DNA of 64,000 nt from Closterium sp. Naga37s-1 (GCA_947471745.1 CANJKZ010000092.1:4507001-4571000); one strand, 5' to 3'. Positions 34,196 through 47,500 are shown, numbered from the stretch's first letter. Numbers and translations: made by a program. Notes: a model not told the origin generated them from the sequence alone.

Positions 34196-35435
34196 AATGA
34201 TGTATGCCATGCCATGTGATAGTAAACGAGAGATCAAGAAGTGCTTAACGTAATGCTCAATGCTAGGGCTCTGTATAAGTACAACTGATATTTCAATGAT
34301 TATATTCGCTACAGTCCGTGCGCCTGAGTCAACGCTTAAAACCAGGGTACACATTCAACGCGACTCCAGGCTAAATTTTGGGCGGCATGTTTGCGGGAAC
34401 TGCTGATTGGTTGACGAGTAGCGAATAAATAGTTGAGAATGGGCGAGCATGGGGCTTTTCGTCCGTGAGAGATGAGGCTTGGCAGGGGAGAAATTGATAA
34501 CACTTGGATCTAGAAATTGGGGATCAAGGGGAGGGCAACTGGGTTGGCGGAAAGGGGAAAGGGGGTGAGACGATATTGTGGGGGAAGGGGAAACAATTTC
34601 GGTGGGAGCGGAATAGGTATGGGGAGGGGGGAAACGAATTGGCGGAAGCACATTCGATGACTTCGGTATACATTTGCCAAATCTCGAGGGTTCAAATGTT
34701 CACCTGCTGAAGCGAACACTCCCCCCAGATATTCCTAAATCACTGAGTAACCCCGAGGTCAAAGGTTAACCTTTGACAGAAATCCAATTGAATGTGCACC
34801 CTGGTTTTAACATAACCTTAAACATTTGGTTCGGTTCGGACAAAATACACATGATGCCCGACCAGTGCACGCGAAATTGCCATGCACCGGATGGAAACGC
34901 TGCCCCCGAGCTCGAAACCCCTGCTTGCTGCTCCCACAGTACAAGCCCCTGGATGGCTGGATACAGTACACGCGCCTCGGCCACCAAGGCACGTGCAGTC
35001 CAGAACAAGGCAGGCCGACCAAGGTTTGCCTTGTTTCTAGGCCAGAAGTCAGGCAGGCGAAACGAGTGGACGAAACGGCCGAGGTTTCGTGAACGCATTC
35101 GCCCAAAAGGCCCGCCACATAAGCACGGTTCATCGTGCATGTAACAGACATGTGGGGAGATTCACGGTGCCACGTGTACTCTGCACCTGTGGGGTCAAGC
35201 GCATTTTTCAACCAGGCGTTGTTCGCCTACCCCACGTCAGTCAATTGAATGTGTGGTAACCAAAGCACACATTCAAAAATGCAAGCCAGGTGCTTGGAAC
35301 AAGCACCTGCCACACGTAGGGTACAGGCCACAAAGAACAGGCCCCAGCACTGCCCCTCGACGCCCGCCGTCTCCAGTTGAATTCTGAACATGGAATTCAC
35401 TAACTCAGCATTCTCACACACCCCAGCTTCTCGAA
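34196..35435. other. intergenic region with perfect palindromes
   Basis: No gene is visible. A perfect 20-bp palindrome lies at 34758-34777 (GTCAAAGGTTAACCTTTGAC), 10-bp arms at 35246-35275 and 10-bp arms around GAA at 35287-35309. These could be part of the pogo-like element's left flank, but no terminal inverted repeat pair was recognised. Confidence 0.55.
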
Positions 35436-37390
35436 ATGGCCCGTTTTAATCGGCGGGAACAGCTCCCACTCCATGTCAAGCGCGCTATTTGCGCGCACCA
35501 CGTCGGAAACCCCCGCCTGCGTCATGTTGACCTGGCGAGGTGGTGTTACTCAACGTACGGCTTGCGCCCGGATCGCTCCACTGTCGGGCGCATTTTGAAG
35601 AGCGCCGAGCGATGGGCTGTCACGGCAACCGGCGACAACCAAGTGCGCCGTCGAGGTGGCGCATGGCCTGAGCTGGAACAGGCCATGGCGCGGTGGATTG
35701 CGAGCGCCGGGCCCGCCGGCGTGCCGCTTACGCTGCAGACCATCCGCGACCATGTCGCGACCATGGCGCGGAACATGGGCATTCCGCCCACATTCCGCTG
35801 CTCCATCGGCTGGGTGCGCCGTGCTTTGCGGTGCCAGGGGGTGAGGTGACGTGCAGCACAAGGCGAGGCGGCTAGCGCGGACATGGCCGCCGTTCGCGAC
35901 GCACGGGAGAAGCTCCCGCAACTCCTCAATCATCTCGGCGTCACCCCGCGTGACACCTTCAACCTGGACGAGACCGCGCTGTGGCTCTCCGTGCTCCCTC
36001 GGCGCACGTACAGCAACGGCCGCATACCAGGCCGCAAAGTTTCGAAGGACCGCCTGACCGTCGCATTCCTCGTGAATGCTGACGGAAGCCACATGTTCCG
36101 CCCGCTCGTGATCAGTAAGGCGAAGCGGCCCCACGACTTCCGCCCGGACTATGACCCCGAAGCCCTCTGCTACTGGCAGCATAACGCGAAAGGCTGGATG
36201 ACGTCGCCGGTAAGTTGGTAATAAGTATGGGTTGCTTGCGTTTTTTCCTGCTTCTCGAGCGTAAATGTCGCGGCGAAGATGTCGGGTATATGCATGTGCT
36301 AACCGGGTTCCCTCTGCGCGACGCCTTCACCTCCCTTCCCCGCCCCCAGTTATTCACTCATTTCATATCGCAGCTGAATTCTGCGATGTACGCGGAAGGT
36401 CGCAAGGTCGTGGTGCTGCTCGACAACGCTAGCAGCCACATGCTCAGGAGTGAGCACGCATGGAGCGAGGTCGTCTGCGGCATGAGGACGACCTGCATGA
36501 GCAACGTGCGGCTCGTCTTCCTGCCGCCGAACACCACCTCATTCACACAGCCGCTCGACCAGGGCATCATCGCCACCGCCAAGGCCCGCTACCGCCAGCA
36601 CTGGTTGCGGGCCTTTTCGGCTTTGTGGAACGCCGACGGCGCGACAAGCGCCGTCGCGCGGTACCGCCCGAACCTGCGTGACGTAGTGGGATGGTTGTCG
36701 GACGCGTGGACATCCGTCGGTGTGCGCACCATCCAACGGTGCTGGTGGCGCACGGGGTGTCTTCCGCTCTCGTGGTCACTGGAGCTGCCACACGTCCACG
36801 ACGACGAGCCGGTCCCTCCCGCCTATCCCGACATCGAGATCGACGACGACATCGACGATGTCGGGACGCTCATTAGCGGGCTCGGCCTCGGGACCGGTGC
36901 GATGACGGCCGCCGCATAAGTCGCCATCGACGACGGCGAGCCGACGTGCGCCGATGGCGCTGCGACGGAGCCGGAGGCGGCCATGGTGATGGAGCTTTGG
37001 GAGGCGCCAACGACCATGCAGGCCGTCTACGACGACGCCGACCCCGTGGGCTGCGAAGCGCGGCGCACAGCCCGGGCGGCATGCGAGATGCTCATCGGAT
37101 ATGCTCGGGCCACCCGCATCACGCCACGCGATCTGTGCCATCTCTTTGATATCCGCAACCCCGTCATTATCGCGCGGATGGAGCGGGCGAGCCCGTCATT
37201 CAACCTCAACGTGGCCCCTCAACCCGTCCCCACCCCCGGCGCAACTCCCACGCCCGAGACCCCTCGCCCGCGCGGCCGTGTGCTGCCTGGCTGGATGACC
37301 CAGCCGTCCCGCCGTCAGCAGCTGCTTGACGCCGGTGTGGGCGCCGTGATGGACGGCTATGTGGACGCGGCTGAGTGGATGCGTCTGTGA
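35436..37390 (+). mobile_element. pogo/Tigger-type (Tc1/mariner superfamily) transposase, decayed
   Basis: The frame has an N-terminal CENP-B-like HTH (REQLPLHVKRAICAHH), a second HTH, then a DDE_1 domain with Asp in FNLDETALWL, Asp in VVLLDNASSH and Asp in QPLDQGIIATAKARYR. An intron (36210-36349, GT-AG) joins TSP to LFTHF in frame. Two in-frame stops interrupt it: TGA at 35847-35849, between the HTH region and the catalytic domain, and TAA at 36917-36919, after which the same frame stays open to 37390 with protein-like sequence (MVMELWEAPTTMQAV). The TAA may be the true end. Pogo elements insert at TA, but I could not find terminal inverted repeats. Confidence 0.8.
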
Positions 37391-38030
37391 GGGGTGGTGG
37401 AGCAGTTTCAGCAAGGTGTCGAAGGCATTTTGCTCGGCACAAGTGTTCACACTTTGTGCCCATTTGTGCGTGTCTCGCTTCGTGTGTTGACTGATGATGA
37501 GGGGCCAGGTGGGGGATGTTGATTGGATGATGGTTGTGTTTTGCATGTTTTGTACTAGGGGGAACAATTGTTGAAGATGCTTGTTTCATTACTGTTGGCT
37601 CCGCTTAGTAACCCAGAACACACAAGAGGGACAAGAGCTGCGAACCATTACTGTTGCGAGTCTGACAAAGTGGTGGTTACCATGTGCAGCTTTGAAACAC
37701 GCTAGACGCCTGACGAAACGAACGAACCTCACGCGAAATGCAGGTTTAGCTTACATACCCCCTTCACAAGGCTACCGGGGGGTGCTGTAACGGGCCTCAC
37801 CTGTACTCGCCATGAGATGTTCCGTACAGACCGCACTTGCTCGCCAACTCACAACTGGTAGGTGGGTGCCAAAAGCACTCGACTTCCTGTTGAAACCGTT
37901 GAGTAAATGCTATGACCCGAGCCGTCTAGTTTAGGTAATTGCTGCTTTCCGTACTTTCTAGTGGACAGGCTTGCTTGACTCGCGTACCCTTCTATTTCGT
38001 ATAGCTTCTTTAGTTTCGGTGGGTTTGCAG
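37391..38030. other. intergenic stretch right of the pogo-like gene
   Basis: Nothing gene-like is visible. It presumably contains the 3' end of the transposon. Confidence 0.5.
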
Positions 38031-38295
38031 CAGGGTGATGGTTCTCAGCAGCTGACACATGTAAGGATTTAGCTACGAGTAAGTTGATGACGTTACTCAT
38101 TTGACATGAACCTCTGCATTCCCGTTTATGTCGAGCTGCTGTAGCCGTCAGAATGTTAAGTGATTCTCGCTGTCTGTTTCCGGCCTTTCTCGTTTGATTT
38201 CTGTCTTGAGATTGTACTCAGCAGCATCAAAAGCAGCAATAACAGCAGCATCAGGCAGCATCCGCTGCCACATTTTCATGGATCCTTATGCATCG
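38031..38295 (+). pseudogene. decayed copy of CCAR1-like exons 2 and 3
   Basis: 38031-38060 (CAG, then QGDGSQQLTH, then GTAAGG) parallels CCAR1 exon 2 (QGYSLQQLTQ, GTAAGT): same 30-nt length, same TTTGCAG acceptor. 38222-38295 is a CAG/CAT-rich exon with acceptor and GTAAGT donor, spaced like exon 3, and its polypyrimidine stretch resembles that of CCAR1 intron 2. In phase it meets a stop, so it is not functional. Confidence 0.5.
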
Positions 38296-38537
38296 GTAAG
38301 TTGGGGTTTCCGTTACCATCTGTCATTTTTTCGTTGGAACAGCGGTAAGCGAGTCATTCTCTTACTTACTGTGAGTGAAACTTGGGCGACCATTAGAGCG
38401 TGAATTGTGAAATCTTGCAGATTTTTGGCAGATATCAATGTCTCGAGATTCACTTGTAGTTTGACCCGGCAGGTATTATTGTCTTTGGTTCTTCCTTCAC
38501 TCTGTACCTCTCTCCCTGCTTTGTTGGTGGGTCTCAG

Positions 38538-38795
38538 GGAATCAGACGGACTAGACCGCAAACACCACCTCCCCAGCCTCTCAACCTACGGTCTGAGGAG
38601 GATGAGCTGAGAGAGAAGATCTCACGTGTTGACAGTAAAATCTCTAGGCTTGAAGCAAAGAAAGAACGGTGTTTAGGACGTCTGCATGCGATAGAGGTTC
38701 GCAAGGAGCAGCACCAAGATGCAGGGCAATGAAGTTACAGGGAGGAGAATCGGGTTTACAAAGTGATGCATAGTGAACGTGCTTCACGATTCAAG
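38538..38795 (+). pseudogene. exon-like remnant with coiled-coil, NCOR/SMRT-like
   Basis: A 258-nt phase-0 block between a CAG acceptor and a GT donor encodes TRPQTPPPQPLNLRSEEDEL, then a predicted coiled coil with RVDSKISRLEAKK, and YREENRVYKVMHSERASRFK after one in-frame TGA. The pattern resembles the conserved N-terminal coiled coil and ENRKKAEEAH segment of NCOR/SMRT corepressors. The match is weak and no flanking exons were found. Confidence 0.3.
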
Positions 38796-39414
38796 GTGCG
38801 AGTTTTTGCACGGGGGGGGGGGGGGGACTGTTGCCAATAAATAGAGCAACAAGGGGGATTACTCAACTCATCCCAAGGTGGCTGTCAACAATGCAGATCC
38901 TAGAGGCCGAGTAATTCTCCTACAGGCGGTGACTCAGATGGCAGGTAGTTTTGAAGGGCTGATTGGGGGTTGGAAATTGGAATGCAGAACTTGAATGGGG
39001 CGCTCAAGGTGTGGGTGGGTCCTGTAGTGGACATGCGGGCTTAGGTTATGTTCTTTACGTCTGTAATTGGGTTTGGCTCATGTCTGTCGTAGCAGGTCTT
39101 TCATATGATCTGCTTACAATTCTCCATTCTTGTCCAATGTTGGCCTGAGGCATAATAACATATGTAATTGTATAATGTATATAATATTTTGCTGTTACAC
39201 TCTCGTCGTCAATCCAATTAGGGAAGGAGTAGAACAAAAGGGCAGAAGGGTTCCGTCCAAACCAATCCCCAGACCAGACCAGGTCAAGGTTTCTTCTGAG
39301 CCTTGGTTGTGTCTCGCATTCCACCATCCCCTAACGTAGAATCGCTGACCGTTGTTCACGTCTCCACATAGGCGCTTGCGTTTTGTAGCGCGCAATAGTA
39401 GGGCTCGCTTCGCC
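38796..39414. other. upstream region of the CCAR1-like gene
   Basis: This non-coding stretch has a G-run at about 38811-38825. It probably contains the promoter and 5' UTR of the CCAR1-like gene. No clear core-promoter motif is seen. Confidence 0.45.
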
Positions 39415-41491
39415 ATGGATTCTTGGAGGAGTTCCGTGGCTGGCGGAGGGGCCTCGCAGTACTCCCAGGTGCTCATAATATTCGAATCTAACACGTTTCT
39501 TGTGGATTTCGCAGTTATTCTCGGTTTCTTATTTAGGGTTCAGTCGTGCGAGTCGTGGATCTGGAGCTTGAGTTGTAGATCGATACCGATGCGCACATAA
39601 CCTTTGTTTCTAGACGTCTGTTTCTAATAGTTGATGATTTTCGTAGACATATGGTATATTTATGCTCACCGTGAAGGTTTCTTACCTAGCTTACGCATGT
39701 CCTAACTCTGATAAGGCTCTGTTGCCTTCTTTGTTTTTTTTCGCGATTTTGCAGCAGGGTTATTCCTTGCAACAACTGACACAAGTAAGTCCCTGGCTGT
39801 ACTTGTTCCCATCATTTCCTTCACTATGGCATCCTCTCTTTGTTCCAGATTACTGATTCCACTGAAATTGACAGCGAGCTCGTTCTCGGCCTCAGAAGGA
39901 TGATGAACCTGTAATATTCCAACTTTCCTTGGTTTCCTGGTGGATTTTTGTCTGCTATTTCATTGAGCAGCAGCAGCAACAGCAGGTGGCATCCACTACG
40001 CCTGCGGCAGCAGGAGGGACCGGCCAGTACTACACGTACCAGTCGCTTGCTGGTTATGGCACCCAGGGGCAGCAGCAGCAGCAAGCGCAGCAGGCGGGAC
40101 AGCAGCAGCAGGTTTCTTACACCCAGGGTGCTTCGGCTGCGTCGGTATGTATTACGGAGAAGATTCGTCTATGTAGCGGTTACATTTCTCCCGATTTTGT
40201 AGCAGTTTTCCCAACTATTCTGTTTAGAATGTAAGCGTTTTTTGTTGGTTCGACACGCGTTTATCAGTTTTAAGTCTTCCGTCTGACTCTTCTCGTCATC
40301 CGTCCGTCGCCTCTCGCCGTCCGCCTGTCGTCACCCCCTTCCTCGCAGCCACTTCTTGTACTGCCTTCGATGATCCCTCGTCCTCCTCCCCCTCACTTCC
40401 TTCCCCCTTCACCCTTATCTGATTCCTTCCCGCGCTGTAACAGGCCAACCCCTATTCCTCTCTCTCCTCGTTCGCCACCACCGTTGACGGAACGTCCAAG
40501 TATTCCGCCGGCGCGCAGGCAGTCGCTGCAGCCTACGGCCTCGATATTTCCAGCGGTGCGGGAACCGCCGGCGGTTCTTCCCCGTACGGTGGGTATGGCG
40601 TGGGGACGACTGCTGCTACTCCTGCCGCTGCTGGAGGGACGTTCAGCTTCGACCCCAAGACGGGAGCCTACTACCAGGACGCGTCATCAACGGTAAGAAG
40701 ACTGGAGCTTATCAGTGTGATTCAGCAACGTTAGGAATCTGTGCTCGCATCGTGCTCCTTTCGCGCGTCTGCTTTGCTTCACTTCTGTGGCTTGCTATTA
40801 TGACGCCATATAGCTCCACATTGTGTAAAGCATGCGCTTACAACGCCATTGAAGAGGATTGCTGTCATCAAATCTGCTCTAATGGGAAACATTTCGCTGT
40901 GCTTCTTTGCTGCTTGTGTTGATGTGAGCAGTACCAGCAGCAGCAGGGCGCGGGGGGAGCGTCGGCCATCGGACTGGCAGCAGCAGCAGCGTCCATGCAG
41001 CAGGCCATGGCGACGCAGCAGCAGGCAGCTGCAGCTCAGCAGCGGTAAGCGTTTTTTCGCATGCTGAGCGGTCAGTCATTTGCGATCTTTTTTGTCTCCA
41101 ATTCTGCAACTCTTTTTAAATGTGGCGTCGCAAAGAGTTTTTTCTTTCAGTTACTGCCATCACACCGTTGTTTCTTGTGCCTGCTCCTCGCCTCTCCCCC
41201 TGCTCGACGCTTCTTCCTCCCCTCCCCCAGCGTCTACACGGCGACGGACAGCTACGGGCAGCAGCTGCTGGTCACGGCGCCCACGGCCGCGTCAGTGGGA
41301 GGAGGGCAGCGGCAGATCGTATACACCACAGGCGTGCAGTACGACGCCGCTGCTGCCGCCGGCGGTGCCACGCCCGTCATGCTAACTGCCGCGGGTCCCG
41401 GGTACGCTGCCATGGGGGGAGGCGTGTCGGGCATGGGTGCGGGGAGCGTTCCGTTCCAGCAGCAGATGGCCGTGGCGATGCAGCAGCAGAT

Positions 41492-41524
<33 letters not shown>

Positions 41525-44500
41525 GCACGTGCCGGCGCAGGGGTTTTCACAGCCGCATCCCACGCCTCAGGGCTTCCACGGTATGCTTTCTGTGCCCCCC
41601 CCCCACGGTTTCGTCCTCCCTTCAACCCCCCCGCTCTCCTCTCCCCCCCCCCTCCTTCACCCCCATCCCCCCTCCTCCATCCCGCCCGCCCGCCCACTTT
41701 GCGTTCGCTTTCTCGCCTACCCTCCCTCGTCCTGCCGCGTTTTCGTTTCGACTGTCAGTTATGCATACTGACATTTGGATCTGCCTGTTGTCGTGGTGCT
41801 TCAGGCCGCGACTACTCTGCACCCAAAGCATCTGCCCCTGCCGGCCGAACCTCAGGCCCCGCTGCGGACTCCGGATTCCAGACCAGCAAGGCATGGCCGG
41901 GGGCTCGAGATGAAAGGGGGAGAGGCGGAGAGGGGGATTGGCGGAAAGGTGCGGAGAGGGAGCGAGGGGCTTTTGGGAGGGGCAGGGCGGCTGTTCCGGA
42001 GCGGGAGCGGGAGAGGGATGGGCCTAAGGATAGGGAGCGGGATAGGGAGAGGGAGAAGGAGAGGGAGCGCGAGAGGGAAAAGGCGAGGGAGCGTGAGCGT
42101 GAGAGGGAGAGGGAGAGAGAGCGTGAGCGGGCTCGGGATAGGGAGAGAATCAGGGAGAGGGAGGAGAGGGAGAGGGCTCGTGAGAAGGATAGGAAGGAGC
42201 GAGATCACGGGGACAAGGACAAGGAGAAGGAGAGGGAGAAGGAGAGGGAGGAGAGGAGGAAGGCAGGCGGTGGCAGGGAGGCGGCTGCTGCCGGAGCGGC
42301 TAGGAAGGACGAGCGCGACTATCACAGGCACAGGTGCGCAGGTCCATAGGGGTAAGGTGGTACCCTAATGACGCTTGTACAGGTGCATGCTCGGCTGGCG
42401 TACAGGTTCCGTGTATCATTTCATGGTTGGATGTGATTGCGCATGTGATTGTTTTCAAATGTTCGATGTGGTTAGCTGCATGACGAGCTGCTGATGCTTG
42501 TCGCAGCAATCTGTTTGCCTGTATACCGTCTGCTTCAACGATCTGGCCGTGCTGGGCTCGGTTTTGCACGGAAATCCATGACGCGCTGGTGTTATGTTGT
42601 GCTCCTCCCTGACTCTCTGCAGGTCCCCGCCCCATGACTACTACCGCCCCTACTCGTGCAAGGTCAGTCTCTTTCGTTCCCACACTGTTTTGCGCCTCAG
42701 ATTCGCTGCAAGTCATGTACCCTCTCTGCAAATCATCTCTTTTTGCCCAGCGTCAGATAGAAAGGGTGGCGGCTTTGAGTCGTCGTTATTTCTCGTCAAG
42801 CCACCTTCCCGTTTCTCTCTCTGCCTCGCCCGTTCTTTTATTTTTGCCTTAACAGCCATTCCTTTTCCCTCTGTTCCTCGGCCCTCTTCCCAACCTAATG
42901 GTTTCCCAGATTGAGCCATTCCCATTCGCGGAGGTGGAGAGGGGGTACCTGAGCATCTGCAAGCGCTACCCGCGCCTCTACGTGCCAGCTGACTTCTGCA
43001 AGGTGTGTTTACTTGACTGACTGTTGCATGCGCTCCTGACGTGTATCTGACGTTTGGAGAATGCACAAGTCGATTCGCCTGCTTCTGATGGTGCTCTTGA
43101 TTGGTGCAAGTTGAGTGATTGGGTGTTGCACTGCAACCTTTTGACACGCGTGTAGCGGATCTCTTTTAGAAATTCTTCCCTTCTACCTCCCTGTCTTCTT
43201 TTATTATTTCCCACGTGCAGGCACGAGCAGTGTGGCCTACTCACTCCACGCCACTGCCACTCTTCACTCCTGTCAGGTATGCTTCTCCCAACCCTATCCA
43301 GATTGCTGCTGCTGTGCGCTTTTCTTTCATGCTCGTTCGGTTGCCCTCTCGCCACCTGCCAGTCCATACAATGCTAGAGCGGGGAGTGGGAGACGCTGCT
43401 GGCATGCTTCTCTCAGTGACTCAAGGCAGCCAGCTTCAGCATGCTAGCGCCGAGCACATTGCTCTTCGGGGTTGTTGGTGGCTGTTGGTTCAGTCCAGCT
43501 CCTGGCTCTGCTTTACCCCTGCGAATTCTGCTGCTGCTCCTCCTTCTGCTGCGTCTGCTGCTGCTGTGACTTGGAGAGCTTCGTGTTGCGCGTCCTCGTC
43601 CTCATCCTCTGCTCGTTTCTCCTGTAATCAGAACAGCTAAGCTCAGCCGCCAACTCTTATTCTAATCCGGATGGCATTCTGTGCATTATGCGTGGTGGCG
43701 TTTGTGCGCTGCCCATTGCCCACTGCCCACTTCCCATGGATGGATGGATCATGCATGGATGGATGGACGGACGGCCGGATCAGCTTCGAGCACGACTCAG
43801 TAGAGGTAGAATCTGACGACTCTGCAACCGCTGCTGCGGCATCAACGTCTCCTGCTGCTGGAGCAACCGTCGGCACTGCCACCACTCCGAGCAAGGGAGA
43901 CCCTGCAGTGAAGACCGAGCCAGAGGAGGGAGCACAGGTCACAGAAGAGAAGGGTGAGGTTCAGGGCATGGCAGAGGACGGCACTCCTGCAACAGCCACT
44001 GCTGGGGAGTCGGCTCCACAAGACACGTCTATGGATACGGCGAATGAGAGCTGTGGCTTTGCCACATCGCCTGCCCACTCTGCTGCTGCTCCCTTTGGGC
44101 TCGAGCTGCCCATGCTGTGGACTGTCAAGGTGAGAGCGCGCCTTCTCTCCGATCCCCATGTATCCAGTGTGTGCGTGCGTGTGTGGGGTGTGGGCAGTGT
44201 GTATCTGTGTGTGTCTGGCTCTCCGCTTCAACATCTGCATGCGCGAGCAGCAAGAGGAGTGCAAAGCGTCACACCTCCCAATCTCCGCCCCTCCTTCCCT
44301 TTAAACCCCCTCTCGGTTCCTCCGCTCTCCATCAACCCCTCGTCCTGCATGGGCCGCGTCGTTCTAAGTCATGCCCCGTTTCCCCGTCGTCCCATCAGGT
44401 GCTGCTGATGAGCGGCCTGGACGCGCCAGCCCTGGCCCAGATCACGTCAGACAAGCCCCCGTCGCCCCACGAGCGCCCCCCGCACACCAACCACGCGCTG

Positions 44501-47500
44501 CGATTCGTCTGCATGCGCCGCGACCGCGACCCCATCTCAGCCATTGGTGGGCGCTGGGAAGCGGAAACGGACGGTGGGGATCCGAGCAAGGAGGACTCAG
44601 GGCTCGTGCGAGCTGCGATCAGGTGTGAGGGCAATGCAGTGATTGGTCTGCGGGGGCAGGGGCTGTTTGATGCAGCAGCTTAGGGTTGCATGTGAGCCTG
44701 CCAGGTCCGAGCGTATTCCACATGCCGCCATCCGCGAAACTTCTATTGCAAGTTGCCTCGACGCTCCCGTGCTTGTCGTATGCAGCACTGAAAGCTCTCC
44801 TTTCTCGTATGCAGAGTTCTCACCTGATCCTTCAAAACTGCTCCTGTGGCAGGTTTGTGAAGGCAACGGTGCGTGTGGATCTGAGCGCATGCAAGGACTG
44901 GGCGCGGCTTATCGACGTGCGTGCTTGCTCTTGCTTGCTCCTCCTGGATGCCCATGCCAATTCCTGCATCTACGGCTGGCATTCTGTCTTGTTCATGTGG
45001 TTCTGTCACGAGCTGCTTCCATTGATTGATTCATGTTTACCTTCATTCTTCTTGCCCCTCGCCCATCGGTCTGCACATTCCTGCCTTGTTGCCCTTGCGC
45101 CTTATCCGTCCCTTACCTTTTTTTTCTCCGTTCCCTTTTTTTCTTCTACTTCCTATCTGACTGCCAGGTGGTTTACATGCGATCTGATAGCCACGGCAAG
45201 CCGACCAACCTTGAGACTGTGGTCTACCTCTTGCCGAACCTGTCGGAGTGCCTTCCAAGCCTGGAGGATTGGAAGAAGTCTGTGAAAGAGCTGGAGGGGA
45301 AGAGGAAGGCGATTGAAGAGAAGGAGCGGAAGGAGAAGGAGAGGAGGGACAAGGAACGGAAGGAGCGTGAGAAGGAGAAGGAGAAGGAGAAGGAAAAGGA
45401 GAAGGAAAAGGAGAAGGAAAAGGAGAAGGAAAAGGAGGAAACTGGGAAGGAGAAGGAGAAAGATGAGAAGGAGGAGACCAGTGATAAGGACAAGCAGGAG
45501 AAGGAGGAGGAGAAGGAAAAGGAGAAGGAGAAGGAGAAGGAGGAGGAGAAGGCTAAGGAAGAAGGCTCTGCAGCGGCAGTCAAGGGAGCAGCAACGGATG
45601 CGACGAAGGAGGGCAAAGAGGGCAAGGATGGAGCAGAGGGCTCAGGTGATGGAGAGAAGGCAGAGGGCAGTGAGGCGAAGGAGGGAGCAGGGAAGGAAGG
45701 CGAGGAGAAGGACAAGGAAAAAGAGGAGAAGGAGAAGAAAGAGAAAGAGGAGAAGGAAAAGAAGGAGAAAGAGGAGAAGGAGAAGAAAGAGAAGGAGGAG
45801 AAGGAAAAGGCAAAGGCGAAGGAGATCACGAATCCTGGTTTCGTCCTGGTTTCCTCACGCACTAAGACCGTCAAGGTGTGCCCCCAAACCTCATCAGCCC
45901 AGTCCTCAGCAACCCCATACTCCTTGTTCCTCTCGTTGAATTGCCTCCGGTCACCCTTTTTGGTCACGCTTCCACCATCATCACCCCCTCTCCACACCCA
46001 CCCCCCTCCGTCCAGTTCCATCCCACAGTTGTTGCTCGTGCTTCCTGTTTTGCGGACCATATCGGCTCTTACATCTTCAAACCCCTCCATCCCACACCCC
46101 CCTCTGTGTGCCTTTGCATGGCGGCAGGTGAAGACTCTCACCACGTCTCTGGATGGGATGCTGGGCTATGATGATCATTCTTGCGACTGTAACATCATCT
46201 TCCACCCCTTCCTCCCTCCCTCTTTGCCGTGCGTGGCGGCAGGTGAAGACGCTCACCATCTCTCTGGATGGGCTGCTGGACTATGATGAGGAGGACAGGG
46301 ACGAGTCTTCCTTCGAGGTGTGTGCCTGTTTGCTGTGCGGTGCATTACAGTGCAGTGCGGTACAGTGTGATGCCATTGTGTATTTTGCTGTCACTGTTTG
46401 TGAAGCCATCTGCGAGTATTTGAAGGGTTGAAAGTGCTTCTGCTCCTAACCATCCCATCCCCTCGTTCTTCTCCCGTCCCCTTTGTTCCCTCTCCCGGCC
46501 CCCTTGTCTCTCCCATCCCCTTGTTCACCTCCCGTTCCCTCTTTCCTCTCCCATCCCCTTGCTTCCCTCTCCCGTTCTGTCTTTCCTCTCATCCCCTTGC
46601 TTCCCTCTCCCGTTCCGTCTTTCCCCTCCCATCCCCTCTCTTCCCTCTCCTGGCCCCTCTTTTCCTCTCCCATTCCCTCGTTCCTCTCCCGTCCCCTCTG
46701 TTTCCAATCCCGCCCATGCTGCGTGCACTGCAGCTGGGAGTGGTGGCGGAAAGCATCAGCGAGTACATACAGGAGCGAGCGGGCCGAACCATCTTCACGC
46801 ACCTGCAGGTCAGCAGCACGCAAGTGCAAAAGGGTGGCTTTCAGATGGTTTGAAGTACGGATATGGAGTTAGTATTTTTGCCATGAGGCGCTATTGTGGG
46901 CTTTAGGGCTTGTGTGCTTGTTTGGAAAGCTGCACGCGTCGTTGGAGCTTTATTCATTGCCTTGTCTGACATTGAGCACGTCTTTCGACTCCTGAGTTTT
47001 AGAATTCTTTTATCTGGTTTCCTTTGCTGTTGCTTGTCCGTTTGTGTATGCTTCTCCGTTTCCCTGCCTCAGTTCCTGTATCCCTTGTCGCTTGCTAAGC
47101 GGGCCAAGGAGAAGGAGCGGGAGAGGGAGCGGGAGAAGCAAAGGGAGAAGGAGCGGGAGAGGGAGAGGGAGAGGGAGAGGGAGAGCCGCAAGCGCAGGCT
47201 GGAGGCTGAAGCTGCCAAGGAGAAGGCAAAGGAGAGTGGCGAGGGAGAGGGGAAAGGGGAGAAGGCGAGTGGAGATGAGGCAGCAGCTAAACGGGCGAAG
47301 GTGGAAGGCGCGGAGGGGGATGTTGAGATGGAGGTTGAGGAGGAGAAGAAAGAGGGAGAGGAGGGTGGTGCGGTGAAGAAGGAAGAGAAGATGGAGGAGG
47401 ATAAGGAGAAGAAAGCTGGAGATGGGGCGGACAAGAAGGCCAGTGCTGAGCAGACGGTGAAGAAAGAGGAGCAGGTGGAGAAGGAAGGGAAGGATGAGGC

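Noticed and set aside
34160-34200. tRNA-like A-box (GGTTAGCTCAGTGGTAGA)
   Set aside because: No B-box or cloverleaf follows. These bases are the last codons of PRAF (GEVSSVVDT).
34355-34719. Overlapping ORFs after PRAF
   Set aside because: Low-complexity purine-rich sequence with no domain or splice support.
45224-46144. Antisense Ser/Phe-rich ORF opposite CCAR1-like exon 14
   Set aside because: Antisense of a Lys/Glu repeat; the sense exon fits splice sites and family.
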